Shown here: positions 23,820-33,695 of the stretch, piece by piece
Numbering within the stretch: position 1 is the stretch's first letter
Layout of the letters: each line of letters opens with the position of its first letter
Source: Actinacidiphila paucisporea
Lineage (GTDB): Bacteria; Actinomycetota; Actinomycetes; Streptomycetales; Streptomycetaceae
DNA: 64,000 nucleotides
NCBI RefSeq assembly: GCF_900142575.1
Contig: NZ_FRBI01000013.1
Location: forward strand, 98,394-162,393
Direction: 5' to 3'
Translations under genes and position numbers: made by a program
The notes under the pieces: generated by a model
What the model was told of the DNA's origin: nothing
Databases searched by the model: none
The model's input: the letters and a program-made list of their open reading frames with translations, nothing else

Positions 23820-25280
23820 TCAGGCGGTCTCGGCGACCTCGGGCAGTTCCACCGAGAGCCTATCCGCAAGCCTCGCCACAGCGGGTACGTCGCCGAAGTC
23901 GCGGACCGCCGTGTCGGTGGTTTTGCGGATACGGGTGTTCACCCGTTCCGACCTGACCCTTTTGGCGACCGTCATGGCCTGCTCGGTGAAATGCGCCGCC
24001 TGTTCGGGTTCGCGCTGGAGCAGGTGGACACTGGCCAGACCGACCAGGTTCAGAGCATAGGCGCGCTGGTGGACGGTGTCGTTGCTGAATCCCTCGACCG
24101 CCTTCTCCATCACCGGGTGGGCGAGCGAGGCGTAGGCGGGGCTGCGGCCGGCGACATAGGCCAGGTCGCGGTAGGAGTGGGCATTCTCCGCGTGCAGCTC
24201 GGCCAGGTTGAAGAAGCTGATCCAGCTCGGGTCCTCGTCGGGGCGGGACTCGGTGAAGGTGTCCTCGGCGGCCCGGACGGCCCGGTGGCACTTGTTGACC
24301 TGGCCCATGTTGGCGTAGGCCCGCGCCTCCAGGGCGTGCAGCATGGCCTGGGTGGTGGCGCTCGCCGAGTCGCGGCTGCCGTACTGCGCCAGGTGGATCA
24401 GCTCCAGGGCGTCGTCGGGCCGGTTCAGGTGGATCATCTGGCGGCTCATCGAGGACAGGATGAAGGCGCCCAGCGGGCGGTCGCCGGCCTCCTTGGCCGC
24501 GTGCAGCGCGAGCACCAGGTACTTCTGGGCGGTGGGCTGCAGGCCGATGTCGTAGCTCATCCAGCCGGCCAGTGCCGCGAGGTCGGCGGTGACGCGGTAG
24601 AGGCGCCGGGCGACGGGCTCGGTGTGCGACTCCTGGAGCAGGTCGGTGACCTCGTGCAGCTGGCCGACCACCGCCTTGCGGCGCAGGCCGCCGCCGCACT
24701 GGTTGTCCCACATGCGGAACATCTCGGCGGTGGACTCCAGCAGTTGCAGCTCCTGCTCGGAGAGCCGGGACGGCCGGCCGCCGCCGTCGCGGGGCCCGGC
24801 GGGCGCCGGGATCGGCAGGCCGGCCGGGGAGGTGGGCACCAGCCAGCGCTGCATGGGCTCGATCAGCGCGGGCCCGGCGGACAGCGCCAGGGAGCCGCCG
24901 AGGAAGCCGCGGCGGCCGAGCATTAGGTCGCTGCGGGAGAACTCGCTGATCAGCTCGACGGTCTGCGGCCCGGCCCAGGGCAGGTCCACGTCGCCGCCGG
25001 CCTGCGGCTGGTGCGCGGAGCGCAGGCCCAGGTCCTCGACAGGGACGACGCAGCCGAAGCGCTCCGAGAACAGCTCGGACAGGATGCGTGGTATCGGTTC
25101 GCGCGGCTGCTCGCCGTCCAGCCAGCGGCGCACCCGTGAGGTGTCGGTGCTGACGTGGTGCGCGCCGAGCTGGCGCGCCCTGCGGTTGACCTGGCGAGCC
25201 AGCTCGCCCTTGGACCATCCACTGCGCACGAACCACGAACTCAGCTGCGCGTTGGGCTGCCTGTCTGCTGCGCCGCCCAC
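23820..25280 (-). CDS. nsdA: Negative regulator of differentiation NsdA
   Basis: A 486-residue actinomycete regulator; deletion of nsdA in S. coelicolor raises sporulation and antibiotic output. The N-terminal part (about 1-80) resembles a DNA-binding domain (WFVRSGWSKGELARQVNRRARQLG, DTSRVRRWLDGEQPREPIPRILSEL), and the remainder is TPR-like helical repeats (ALELIHLAQYGSRDSA, ALEARAYANMGQVNKCHRAV, QRAYALNLVGLASVHLLQREP). GTG 25280 (MGGAADRQPN) has GGGGG 7 nt upstream; a TTG six bases earlier is possible. The gene lies upstream of amtB, as in S. coelicolor. Confidence 0.93.
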   Translation of the reverse strand: MGGAADRQPNAQLSSWFVRSGWSKGELARQVNRRARQLGAHHVSTDTSRVRRWLDGEQPREPIPRILSELFSERFGCVVPVEDLGLRSAHQPQAGGDVDLPWAGPQTVELISEFSRSDLMLGRRGFLGGSLALSAGPALIEPMQRWLVPTSPAGLPIPAPAGPRDGGGRPSRLSEQELQLLESTAEMFRMWDNQCGGGLRRKAVVGQLHEVTDLLQESHTEPVARRLYRVTADLAALAGWMSYDIGLQPTAQKYLVLALHAAKEAGDRPLGAFILSSMSRQMIHLNRPDDALELIHLAQYGSRDSASATTQAMLHALEARAYANMGQVNKCHRAVRAAEDTFTESRPDEDPSWISFFNLAELHAENAHSYRDLAYVAGRSPAYASLAHPVMEKAVEGFSNDTVHQRAYALNLVGLASVHLLQREPEQAAHFTEQAMTVAKRVRSERVNTRIRKTTDTAVRDFGDVPAVARLADRLSVELPEVAETA

Positions 25281-25631
25281 GGTCAAGCCCCCATCCCGGT
25301 CTCGCTCGACCCGTCGCCCCAGTGATTACCAGGGCCGGTCGGGTGCTGTCCGCCGGTTGCCGAAAGTGTCGGCGGCCGGACCGCTGGCCATGGGCCGGAC
25401 GAAGGTGCCTGCGGCACATGCACAGGACGCGAACGGTCCACGGCCATGGACTCACCAACTGAAAGTAGTCCTACCCTCACTCGTCCGGCGACCAGGTGTG
25501 GGGAAACGCCACCATTCGCCACCCCTTCGAATGAACTCGGTTGCGACTCCAGGCGATTCACTTGACACATGCCGGTCGCACAAGGTCGGACGGGCGCGTA
25601 ACCATCGCGGCGGCGATCCGTTGGAGGTGTC
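25281..25631. other. Divergent intergenic region, nsdA / prim-pol
   Basis: About 350 bp separate two divergent genes, so both promoters should lie here. A TTGACA hexamer occurs at 25562-25567 on the plus strand without a fitting -10. On the minus strand a TAGGAC hexamer near 25463-25468 resembles a Streptomyces -10 but lacks a good -35. No hairpin or repeat is evident. Confidence 0.4.
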
Positions 25632-26366
25632 ATGGTGTTCACGATCGGCAGCATGCGGGAGTCGCGGCAGCAGCGGAACGGCGTACGGGAGGTCGCCAGA
25701 GCGGCGGTGCGACCCGGTGCGCGTACCGGCGTGCGCCGGCGGACGCACGCCGAGGTGTGCACCACCGTCGGTGACTACGCCTGGCGGTGCGGCTGGGCGG
25801 TGGTGCCGGGGGCGCGGGTCGCCCGCGGTGGCGGGCCCTGCTCGTGCGGCGACGCGGGATGCCCGCAGCCGGGCGCGCATCCGCTGCCCTTCGCCGACGA
25901 GATCCCGGCCGGCGCCGCACCGGAGGGCGCCGCGCAGGCGTGGGCGCGGGTGCCCGGCGCGGCGGTGCTGCTGCCCGCCGGGCGCGCCTTCGACGTCATC
26001 GAGGTCGCCGAGGCCCCGGGCCGGCGGGCGCTGGTGCGGCTGGAGCGGATGGGGCTGCGGCTCGGTCCCGTGCTGCTGACGCCGGCGGGGCGCGCGCAGT
26101 TCTTCGTCGCGCCGGGCGCGGCCGCGGCCCTGCCGCACCTGCTCTACCGGATGGGCTGGGACGACGCGGATCTGGACCTGCGCTGCCTGGGCCCCGGCGA
26201 CCATGTCACCGCTCCCCCGTCCGACCTCGGCGGCCTCGGCCCGGTGCGCTGGCTGCGCGAGCCGCTGCCCGGCAGCGCCCCGCAGGTCCCCGAGGCCAGG
26301 CTGCTGCTGGGCACGCTGGCGTTCGTCTGCCACCGGGACCGGGCGCACGCCTGCGGCAGCGCGTAG
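25632..26366 (+). CDS. Prim-pol (bifunctional primase/polymerase) domain protein
   Basis: A 244-residue protein matching the small actinobacterial bifunctional primase/polymerase-like family. The N-terminal third is Arg-rich; a GDYAWRCGWAVVPGARV start to the fold is followed by a cysteine cluster (PCSCGDAGCPQPGAHP) and later ALVRLERMGLRLGPVLLTP. The catalytic acidic triad of AEP primases is not obvious, so this may be a divergent or non-catalytic member. GGAGG precedes the ATG at 25632. It is convergent with ftsY and separated from it by a strong terminator. Confidence 0.8.
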   Translation: MVFTIGSMRESRQQRNGVREVARAAVRPGARTGVRRRTHAEVCTTVGDYAWRCGWAVVPGARVARGGGPCSCGDAGCPQPGAHPLPFADEIPAGAAPEGAAQAWARVPGAAVLLPAGRAFDVIEVAEAPGRRALVRLERMGLRLGPVLLTPAGRAQFFVAPGAAAALPHLLYRMGWDDADLDLRCLGPGDHVTAPPSDLGGLGPVRWLREPLPGSAPQVPEARLLLGTLAFVCHRDRAHACGSA

Positions 26367-26402
26367 GCGCGAGGCGGCGTCCATGGCGAGGCCTTCGCAC
26401 GC

Positions 26403-26436
26403 GTAAGGGGCGCCCGTCAGGACGGGCGCCCCTTAC
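26403..26436. terminator. Bidirectional terminator, perfect 16-bp stem
   Basis: GTAAGGGGCGCCCGTC and its exact complement are separated by 2 nt. The element lies between the convergent prim-pol and ftsY genes. It is the strongest isolated hairpin seen in the window and is symmetrical, so it should work on both strands. Confidence 0.85.
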
Positions 26437-26468
26437 CCACGCGGCGCGAAGCTCACCGCGCGTGACGG

Positions 26469-27680
26469 CTACTCGCCGATCAGCGCGTCCACGAAGGCCT
26501 CGGGCTCGAAGGGAGCCAGGTCGTCGGCGCCCTCGCCCAGGCCGACCAGCTTGACCGGGACGCCCAGCTCGCGCTGGACCGCGATCACGATGCCGCCCTT
26601 GGCGGTGCCGTCGAGCTTGGTCAGCACGATGCCGGTGATGTCCACCACCTCGGCGAAGACCCGCGCCTGGATCAGGCCGTTCTGACCGGTGGTGGCGTCC
26701 AGGACCAGCAGCACCTCGTCCACCGGGCCGTGCTTCTCGACGACCCGCTTGACCTTGCCCAGCTCGTCCATCAGGCCGGTCTTGGTGTGCAGCCGGCCCG
26801 CGGTGTCGATCAGGACGGTGTCGGCGCCCTCGGCGATGCCTTCCTTGACGGCATCGAAGGCGATCGACGCCGGGTCGCCGCCCTCCGGGCCGCGTACCGT
26901 GCGCGCGCCGACCCGCTCGCCCCAGGTCTGCAGCTGGTCGGCCGCGGCGGCGCGGAAGGTGTCGGCGGCGCCCAGGACGACGCTGCGGCCGTCGGCCACC
27001 AGGACCCGGGCGAGCTTGCCCGTGGTGGTGGTCTTGCCGGTGCCGTTGACCCCGACGACCAGCACGACCGCGGGGGACTCCTCGTGGCTCTCGGTGTGCA
27101 GCACCCGGTCGAGGCCGGGGTCGACCAGGGTGAGCAGTTCCTCCCTGAGCAGGCTGCGCAGCTCGGCGGGGGTCCTGGTGCCGAGCACCCGCACCCGGGT
27201 GCGCAGCCGCTCGACGAGCTCCTGGGTGGGGGCCACGCCGACGTCGGCGGTGATGAGGATGTCCTCGACCTCTTCCCAGGTGTCCTCGTCCAGGCGCTCC
27301 CTGGACAGCAGCGTCAGCAGGCCCTTGCCCAGGGTGTTCTGCGAACGGGACAGCCGGGAGCGCAGCCGGACCAGCCGGCCCGCGGACGGTTCCGGCTGCT
27401 CGATGGCCGGCGCCGGCGGGAGCTGCACCTCCTCCAGGGCCTCGGGCGCGGCGGTGGCCCCCGGCAGGGGGACCTCTTCGACGGTCCTGCGGGGTTCCTC
27501 CCGCGGGGCCTCGGCCTCGTCCCCGACATGCGGTTCCGCGGGGGGCGCGGTGACCTTCGGGGGGCTCGGCGGCGCGGCCGGCGGCAGCTGCTTCTTCTTG
27601 CGGCGGCTGCCCACCACCAGTCCGCCGGCCCCGAGGATCACGACCAGGGCGATGACTACGACAAGGATGACGATTTCCAT
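26469..27680 (-). CDS. ftsY: SRP receptor FtsY
   Basis: A 403-residue receptor GTPase for SRP. Unusually visible is an N-terminal membrane helix (residues 3-24) followed by a basic patch (RRKKK); then an acidic Pro/Glu-rich A region (to ~100), the N domain (110-185) and the G domain with P-loop GVNGTGKT (210-217), DTAGRLHTK, and TKLDGTAKGG. The membrane helix anchors it directly, as in many actinobacteria. It pairs with Ffh encoded 8 kb away. Confidence 0.97.
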   Translation of the reverse strand: MEIVILVVVIALVVILGAGGLVVGSRRKKKQLPPAAPPSPPKVTAPPAEPHVGDEAEAPREEPRRTVEEVPLPGATAAPEALEEVQLPPAPAIEQPEPSAGRLVRLRSRLSRSQNTLGKGLLTLLSRERLDEDTWEEVEDILITADVGVAPTQELVERLRTRVRVLGTRTPAELRSLLREELLTLVDPGLDRVLHTESHEESPAVVLVVGVNGTGKTTTTGKLARVLVADGRSVVLGAADTFRAAAADQLQTWGERVGARTVRGPEGGDPASIAFDAVKEGIAEGADTVLIDTAGRLHTKTGLMDELGKVKRVVEKHGPVDEVLLVLDATTGQNGLIQARVFAEVVDITGIVLTKLDGTAKGGIVIAVQRELGVPVKLVGLGEGADDLAPFEPEAFVDALIGE

Positions 27681-27764
27681 AACCCCCCCAGTATCGGGTA
27701 CGCGCGCCGCGGGACCGGCCCGATAGTCCGGCCCGGTCCCGCGTGCCTGCCGTCAGTGACCGCC

Positions 27765-29180
27765 CTAGCCCATCTCCTCCAGGCTCTTGCCCTTCGTCTC
27801 CTTCACGAAGAGCAGCACGAAGGGGATGGAGAGCACCGCGAAGCAGGTGTAGATGACGTAGGTGCCCGACAGGTTCCAGTCGGCCAGCGTCGGGAAGCTC
27901 GCGGTGATGGCCCAGTTGGCGATCCACTGGGCGGAGGCGGCCACGCCGAGGGCGGCGGCGCGGATCCTGTTCGGGAACATCTCGCCGAGGAAGACCCAGA
28001 CCACCACGCCCCAGGACAGGGCGAAGAAGAGCACGAAGACGTGCGCGGCGATGAGGGCGACGGTGCCCTCGGTGTTGGGCAGGGTGGTGCCGTTCTTGGA
28101 GGAGAAGGCCCACGCTTCGAGGGCGAGCGAGACGGCCATGCCGGTCGAACCGATCAGCGCCAGCGGGCGGCGGCCGATCCGGTCGACGAAGACCATCGCG
28201 ATGACCGTACCGATGATGTTCACGATGGAGGTGGTGAAGGAGTAGAAGAACGAGCTGCTCGGGTTGATGCCGACGGACTGCCACAGCGTCGAGGAGTAGT
28301 AGAAGGCGACGTTGATGCCGACCAGCTGCTGGAAGACCGACAGGCCGATACCCACCCAGACGATGGGCAGGAAGCTGATGCGCGAGGCGAGCAGGTCGGA
28401 GAAGACCGACTTGTGCTCGCGGCGCATCGCGGTCTGGATCTCCTTGACCCGCCCGTCGAGGTCGGTGTCCTCGCCCTCGACGTCGGCCAACACCGCCCGC
28501 GCGTCGGCGGTCCGGCCGACGGAGAGCAGGTAGCGCGGCGACTCGGGGATGGCGAAGGACAGCAGCCCGTAGATCACCGCGGGGATGACCATGACGCCGA
28601 GCATGACCTGCCAGGCCTCAAGGCCGATGATCTTGCCGCGCTGGTCGCCGTTCGCGCCTTGCAGGATGGCGTAGTTCACCAGCTGCGACACGGCGATGCC
28701 GAGCACGATCGCGGCCTGCTGGAAGGAGGCGAGCCTGCCGCGGATGGCGGGCGGCGAGACCTCGGCGATGTACGCCGGGCCGATGACCGACGCCATACCG
28801 ATGGCGAAGCCGCCGATGATGCGCCAGAGGGCCAGGTCCCAGAGGGCGAAGGGCAGGGCGGAGCCGATCGCGCTGACGGTGAAGATCACCGAAGCGATCC
28901 GCATGCAGTAGATCCGGCCGATCCGGTCGGCGATCCGCCCCGCGGTGGCGGCGCCGATGGCGCAGCCGATCAGGGCGATCGCGATGACCTGGGCGAGCGT
29001 GCCCGAGCCGATGTTGTACTTGTCGCGGATCGCTTCGACGGCACCGTTGATGACGGAACTGTCGTAGCCGAAGAGGAAGCCGCCCATGGCCGCGGCGGCG
29101 GTGATGAAGATGACATGGCCCAGGTGTTCCGGCAGTGGTGCGCGGTCGCCTGTCCCGGAGTCGCGTGCAGTGGTGGTCAC
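27765..29180 (-). CDS. glcP: Glucose permease GlcP (MFS sugar porter)
   Basis: A 471-residue, 12-helix major facilitator of the sugar porter family. Family motifs are GFLFGYDSSVINGA, GRIADRIGR, PESPRYLLSVGR after helix 6, QQLVGINVAFYYSSTLW in helix 7, and VKETKGKSLEEMG at the end. It matches the S. coelicolor glucose permease, a proton symporter, in sequence as I recall it and in its place between smc and ftsY. GTG 29180 has GAGGAG 6 nt upstream. Several helix sequences are nearly identical to GlcP, so glucose specificity is a confident inference. Confidence 0.93.
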   Translation of the reverse strand: MTTTARDSGTGDRAPLPEHLGHVIFITAAAAMGGFLFGYDSSVINGAVEAIRDKYNIGSGTLAQVIAIALIGCAIGAATAGRIADRIGRIYCMRIASVIFTVSAIGSALPFALWDLALWRIIGGFAIGMASVIGPAYIAEVSPPAIRGRLASFQQAAIVLGIAVSQLVNYAILQGANGDQRGKIIGLEAWQVMLGVMVIPAVIYGLLSFAIPESPRYLLSVGRTADARAVLADVEGEDTDLDGRVKEIQTAMRREHKSVFSDLLASRISFLPIVWVGIGLSVFQQLVGINVAFYYSSTLWQSVGINPSSSFFYSFTTSIVNIIGTVIAMVFVDRIGRRPLALIGSTGMAVSLALEAWAFSSKNGTTLPNTEGTVALIAAHVFVLFFALSWGVVVWVFLGEMFPNRIRAAALGVAASAQWIANWAITASFPTLADWNLSGTYVIYTCFAVLSIPFVLLFVKETKGKSLEEMG

Positions 29181-29274
29181 ATCGGCTCCTCGTACCCGGC
29201 TTCGAGCCCTCCAAGGGGGCTGGATTTCCAAAGTCTCGGCCGGTTCGGGACCGGCCACCACTTGGAGGGGGCCG

Positions 29275-32200
29275 TCAGGCGGTACGTTGCCTGCCGCTGC
29301 GCAGCCGCTGGCTGATCACCTTGGACACGCCGTCGCCCTGCATGGACACGCCGTAGAGGGCGTCGGCGACCTCCATCGTCCGCTTCTGGTGGGTGATGAC
29401 GATGAGCTGGGAGCTCTCCTGCAGCTCCTCCATGATCCGGATCAGCCGCTGCAGGTTCGTGTCGTCCAGCGCGGCCTCGACCTCGTCCATCACGTAGAAG
29501 GGGCTGGGCCGGGCCTTGAAGATCGACACCAGCATCGCCACCGCGGTCAGCGAGCGCTCCCCGCCCGACAGCAGCGACAGCCGCTTGACCTTCTTGCCCG
29601 GCGGCCTGGCCTCGACGTCGACGCCGGTGGTGAGCATGTTGTCCGGGTCGGTGAGCAGCAGCCGCCCCTCGCCGCCGGGGAAGAGCCGGGAGAAGACGCC
29701 CTCGAACTCGCGGGCGGTGTCGTGGAAGGCGGCGGTGAAGACCTGCTCGACCCGCTCGTCCACATCCTTGATCACCTGGAGCAGGTCGGCCCTGGTCCTG
29801 CGCAGGTCCTCCAGCTGCTCGGTGAGGAATTTGTGCCGCTCCTCCAGGGCCGCGAACTCCTCCAGTGCCAGCGGGTTGACCTTGCCGAGCTGGGCGTACG
29901 CCTTCTCGGCCGCCTTGAGCCGCTTCTCCTGCTCGGGGCGCACGTACGGGCGCGGCATGTTGCGCGGGTCCTCGGGGTCCTCGGGCAGCGTCTCGCCCTC
30001 GGCCGGCAGCGACGGCGGTACGAGCTGGTCGGGGCCGTACTCGGCGACCAGGCCCGCCGGCTCCATGCCGTGCTCCTCCAGCGCCCTGCCCTCCAGCTGC
30101 TCGATCCGCAGCCGCTTCTCGGCGCCCAGCACCTCGCCCTTGTGGACGTCGCCGGTGAGCCGGTCCAGCTCGCTCTTCAGCTCCCGGCCGCGGCGGCGCT
30201 CCTGGCCCAGCTCCGCCTCGCGCTCCGCCCTGGCCTGCTCGGCGGCCACCCGTTCGGCCTCGGCCCTGGACAGCGACACCTGGACGCAGTCGAGCAGGCC
30301 GCGGGCCCCGTCCCGCACCGCGGCGGCGACCGACGCCTCGTAGGCGAGCCGCAGCCTGCGCCGCTCGGCCCTGGCCCTGGTCTCCCGCTCGGCGTGGGCT
30401 GCCCGGTCCAGGCCGTCCGCGCGGCCCGCCAGGCCCTTGACCCGCTCCTCGTGGGTACGCAGCTGGAGCCGCGCCTCCATCTCGGTCTGCCGGGCGTTCG
30501 CGCCGTCCGCGGCGAGCCGGTCCCGCACCGAGGTGTCGGGCTCCTCCTCGCCCGGCTCCTCCTGGGCCTCGCTGAGCCGGTAGGACAGCTCCTCGAACTC
30601 CTCGCGGGCCGCCGCGAGCGACTCCTGGCTGCGGCCGACCGCGGTGGCGGCCCGGTCCGCCTCGCCCGCGGCGGCGCGGGCCTGGCCGCCGAGCCGGCCG
30701 AGCTGCTGGGCGACCGACGACTTGGCCTTCTCCGCGGCCCTGCGCCGCTGCCCCAGCTCGTCGACCGCCCTGGCCGCGGCGGAACGCCGCTCCTTGGCCT
30801 CCTGCTGGCGGTCCGCCAGCTCGGTGCACTGCTCTTCGAGCCGGGCCAGCTCCGAGACCGCCTCGTCCACCTGGGCCTGCACCTCCAGCAGGCTGGGCGC
30901 CTTGGCGCTGCCGCCGACGGCGGTGTGCGCGGCCAGCAGGTCGCCCTCCGCGGTCACCGCGGTCAGCTCGGGCCGCGCGGTGACGAAGGCCTCGGCGTCC
31001 TCCAGCGACTCCACCACGACGATGCCCCGCAGCAGCAGCCCGACCGCGGGCGCCAGCTCCTCGGTGGCGCTCACCAGCTCGGCGGCATACCGGGCGCCGC
31101 CCGGCAGCGGGGCCTCCGGGCGGCTGTACGGGCCGGCACCGGCCGCGGTGTGCGGGCCTGCCTCCGGCGCCCCGCCGAGCAGCAGGGCCGCGCGGCCCGC
31201 GTCCTCCTTGCGCAGCAGCCGCAGCGCCTCCGCGGCGGCCGACAGGCCGCTGACCGCGACCCCGTCGGCGGCGGCGCCCAGCGCGGCGGCGATCGGGATC
31301 TCGTACCCCGGGGCGACCCGCAGCAGCGTGGCGGCCGGGCCGAGGACGCCGGCGAGCGGGCCGCCCGCGGCCGTGCCGTGCGCGCCGCCGGACAGCAGCG
31401 CGCCGCTGCCGTCCTTGCGGCGCAGCGCCGGGGCCAGGGCGTCGCGGCGGGCGGCGACCGCGGCCCGGCTGCGCTCGGCGGCGGTGGCGGCCTCGCGGGC
31501 GGCGGTGAAGTCCTCGTCGGCGGCGGCCTGGTCGGCGCGGGCCGCCTCGAAGCGGGCCTCCAGCTCGGAGTCGTCGGCGTCGAGGCCCTCGACCTCGGCG
31601 CGCAGCTCCTCGTATTCGGCCTGGGCCGACTCGGCGCGGTCGCGGGCCTCGTCGCGGGCGGCGGCGAGCCGGCCGATCTCGGCCTCGGCGGAGGCGGCCC
31701 TGGAGCGAGCCGCGTTGACCTGGCCGCCCAGCCGGGCCAGGCCCTCGCGGCGGTCGGCGATGGCGCGGGCGGTGGCGCGCAGCCTGCCCTCCTCCTCGGC
31801 GAGCCGCCGCTCCAGCTCGGCGCGGTGGCCGACGGTGTCGTCCAGCGCGCGCTGCGCGGCGTCCAGGGCCTCGGTCAGCTCGGCTTCCTGCTCGCGGATG
31901 CGGGCGGCCTCGCGCTCCATGTCCTCCGGGTCGCGGCCGCGCCGGTCCTCGGCGGGCTGGCTCGTGGCGTGGCGGTGGCGCTGCTCGGCCAGGCCGACGG
32001 TGCCGCGGACCCGTTCGGTCAGCTGGGACAGGGCGTACCAGGTGGCCTGCGCCTCGTTGACCCGCGGGGTCAGGTCGCGTACCTGCTCCTCCAGGCGGGC
32101 CTCGCGGCGGACGGCGTCGGCCAGTTCCGCCTCGACGGCCTCCTTGCGCTCCTTGAGCGCGGCCTCGTCGGCGACCTCGGCGCGCAGCGCCTCGCGCAGG

Positions 32201-32907
32201 GTGACCAGGTCGTCGGCGAGCAGCCGGAGCCGGGCGTCGCGCAGGTCCGCCTGGATGACGGCGGCCCTGCGGGCGACCTGGGCCTGCCGGCCCAGCGGCT
32301 TGAGCTGGCGGCGCAGCTCGCCGGTGAGGTCGGTGACGCGGGCGAGGTTGGCCTGCATCGCGTCCAGCTTCCGCAGCGCCTTCTCCTTGCGCTTGCGGTG
32401 CTTCAGGACGCCGGCCGCCTCCTCGATGAAGGCGCGGCGGCCCATCGGGTCGGCGTGCAGGACGGAGTCCAGCTGGCCCTGGCCGACGATGACGTGCATC
32501 TCGCGGCCGATGCCGGAGTCGGACAGCAGTTCCTGGATGTCCAGCAGCCGGCAGGTGTCGCCGTTGATCTGGTACTCGCTGCCGCCGTTGCGGAACATGA
32601 TCCGCGTGATGGTGACCTCGGCGTACTCGATGGGCAGCACGCCGTCGCTGTTGTCGATGGTCAGCGACACCTCGGCGCGGCCCAGCGGGGGCCGCCCGGT
32701 GGTGCCGGCGAAGATGACGTCCTCCATCTTGCCGCCGCGCAGCGACTTGGCGCCCTGCTCGCCCATGACCCATGACAGTGCGTCGACCACGTTGGACTTG
32801 CCTGACCCGTTGGGGCCGACGACACAGGTGATTCCGGGTTCGAAGCGCAGCGTCGTCGCCGAGGCGAAGGACTTGAAGCCGCGCAGCGTGAGGCTCTTGA
32901 GATGCAC
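29275..32907 (-). CDS. smc: Chromosome segregation protein SMC
   Basis: A 1210-residue condensin ATPase that compacts and aligns chromosomes, important in Streptomyces spore formation. Walker A is GPNGSGKS (31-38). Two long coiled-coil arms (heptad-rich Glu/Arg/Ala stretches) flank a hinge near residues 500-680 (YEIPIAAALGAAADGVAV ... DLLAAHTAVGG). The ABC signature LSGGERSLTAVAML and Walker B FYVMDEVEAALDDTN close the head. Neighbours glcP and the acylphosphatase region match the usual streptomycete order. Confidence 0.98.
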   Translation of the reverse strand: MHLKSLTLRGFKSFASATTLRFEPGITCVVGPNGSGKSNVVDALSWVMGEQGAKSLRGGKMEDVIFAGTTGRPPLGRAEVSLTIDNSDGVLPIEYAEVTITRIMFRNGGSEYQINGDTCRLLDIQELLSDSGIGREMHVIVGQGQLDSVLHADPMGRRAFIEEAAGVLKHRKRKEKALRKLDAMQANLARVTDLTGELRRQLKPLGRQAQVARRAAVIQADLRDARLRLLADDLVTLREALRAEVADEAALKERKEAVEAELADAVRREARLEEQVRDLTPRVNEAQATWYALSQLTERVRGTVGLAEQRHRHATSQPAEDRRGRDPEDMEREAARIREQEAELTEALDAAQRALDDTVGHRAELERRLAEEEGRLRATARAIADRREGLARLGGQVNAARSRAASAEAEIGRLAAARDEARDRAESAQAEYEELRAEVEGLDADDSELEARFEAARADQAAADEDFTAAREAATAAERSRAAVAARRDALAPALRRKDGSGALLSGGAHGTAAGGPLAGVLGPAATLLRVAPGYEIPIAAALGAAADGVAVSGLSAAAEALRLLRKEDAGRAALLLGGAPEAGPHTAAGAGPYSRPEAPLPGGARYAAELVSATEELAPAVGLLLRGIVVVESLEDAEAFVTARPELTAVTAEGDLLAAHTAVGGSAKAPSLLEVQAQVDEAVSELARLEEQCTELADRQQEAKERRSAAARAVDELGQRRRAAEKAKSSVAQQLGRLGGQARAAAGEADRAATAVGRSQESLAAAREEFEELSYRLSEAQEEPGEEEPDTSVRDRLAADGANARQTEMEARLQLRTHEERVKGLAGRADGLDRAAHAERETRARAERRRLRLAYEASVAAAVRDGARGLLDCVQVSLSRAEAERVAAEQARAEREAELGQERRRGRELKSELDRLTGDVHKGEVLGAEKRLRIEQLEGRALEEHGMEPAGLVAEYGPDQLVPPSLPAEGETLPEDPEDPRNMPRPYVRPEQEKRLKAAEKAYAQLGKVNPLALEEFAALEERHKFLTEQLEDLRRTRADLLQVIKDVDERVEQVFTAAFHDTAREFEGVFSRLFPGGEGRLLLTDPDNMLTTGVDVEARPPGKKVKRLSLLSGGERSLTAVAMLVSIFKARPSPFYVMDEVEAALDDTNLQRLIRIMEELQESSQLIVITHQKRTMEVADALYGVSMQGDGVSKVISQRLRSGRQRTA

Positions 32908-33129
32908 GCCCGCCGACTCTACTAGCCGCCTGCGGTTTCACCAGGGAATGTGCAGGGCACATCAGACGGTAAGGAGCGGCGTAGGGCCGGTCTTCAGGGG
33001 GAGGGTGCCACGACGAAGGGACGCCGAAGCGTCCCTCGCGGTTTCTGCAGTTGCTGTGATCTCAGCCTGTGAGCTGCTGCACAGTCTCAAGCGGTGTCGT
33101 GCACACCGGATCCGGCAGGGGCCGCCGGA

Positions 33130-33330
33130 TCAGGCGAGTACGGGCTCCGCGTGAGCTACGTCGATGCCGAGCAGCGACTCTTCGTGCGACGCGACAGTCA
33201 GCGCGTCGTTCTGGGCCTGCATCCGGATCAGCTCGGATTCCAGGTCCTGAACACGCTGCTGCAGCCTTCGCATCTCGGCGAGGAGTCGCGGGTCGGGACC
33301 GCCGACGTAACCGAGAAGCGCCTTTGCCAT
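33130..33330 (-). CDS. Conserved 66-residue coiled-coil protein
   Basis: A 66-residue protein, MAKALLGYVGGPDPRLLAEM followed by a short amphipathic helix (RRLQQRVQDLESELIRMQAQ) that should form a coiled coil. The ATG at 33330 has GGAGG 10 nt upstream; the longer open frame is not supported. I recall close relatives in many actinomycetes, annotated only as hypothetical. It lies between smc and the acylphosphatase gene. A structural or adaptor role is possible but unknown. Confidence 0.8.
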   Translation of the reverse strand: MAKALLGYVGGPDPRLLAEMRRLQQRVQDLESELIRMQAQNDALTVASHEESLLGIDVAHAEPVLA

Positions 33331-33695
33331 GATTGATGGTCCTCCACGCTGAGTGACCGACCGAAGCGGTTTGGGTCGTGGGTGAGGGGTACGCACCCGC
33401 GCAGGGTTTACGTCGTGACCGCCGCCGAACAATCCTTGGAGCCACGATGCGCGGGGCTTCCAGCGTCTCACCAAATAAGGGGACGGTCAACACGATCACA
33501 GCCCAGTCGTCGGGTCCGCCTCAGAAAACACGGCGCGAAGGCGCCGCGGGCTGCCCGCGTGGCGTCGAGATCATTCTCGATGGGGGCAGCCTGACACGAC
33601 ATCCGCCGTATGGCAACCGGTCGTGCCCCTCGGATCGTAAAACCTCGGCCACCCCGGTGACGCTCCCGCGGGACGGCTCCGCGGCTCGGATCGGG
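33331..33695. other. Intergenic region upstream of the 66-residue gene
   Basis: 365 bp without a credible gene. It contains a small inverted repeat TCGAGA-tcat-TCTCGA near 33565-33580 and, on the minus strand, a TTGACC hexamer near 33482-33487 that could be a -35 for the 66-residue gene; no matching -10 is clear. The acyP stop lies at its right edge. Confidence 0.4.

Noticed and set aside
25562..25567. Promoter at TTGACA before the prim-pol gene
   Set aside because: No -10 hexamer is found at 16-19 bp; treated only as a possible element.
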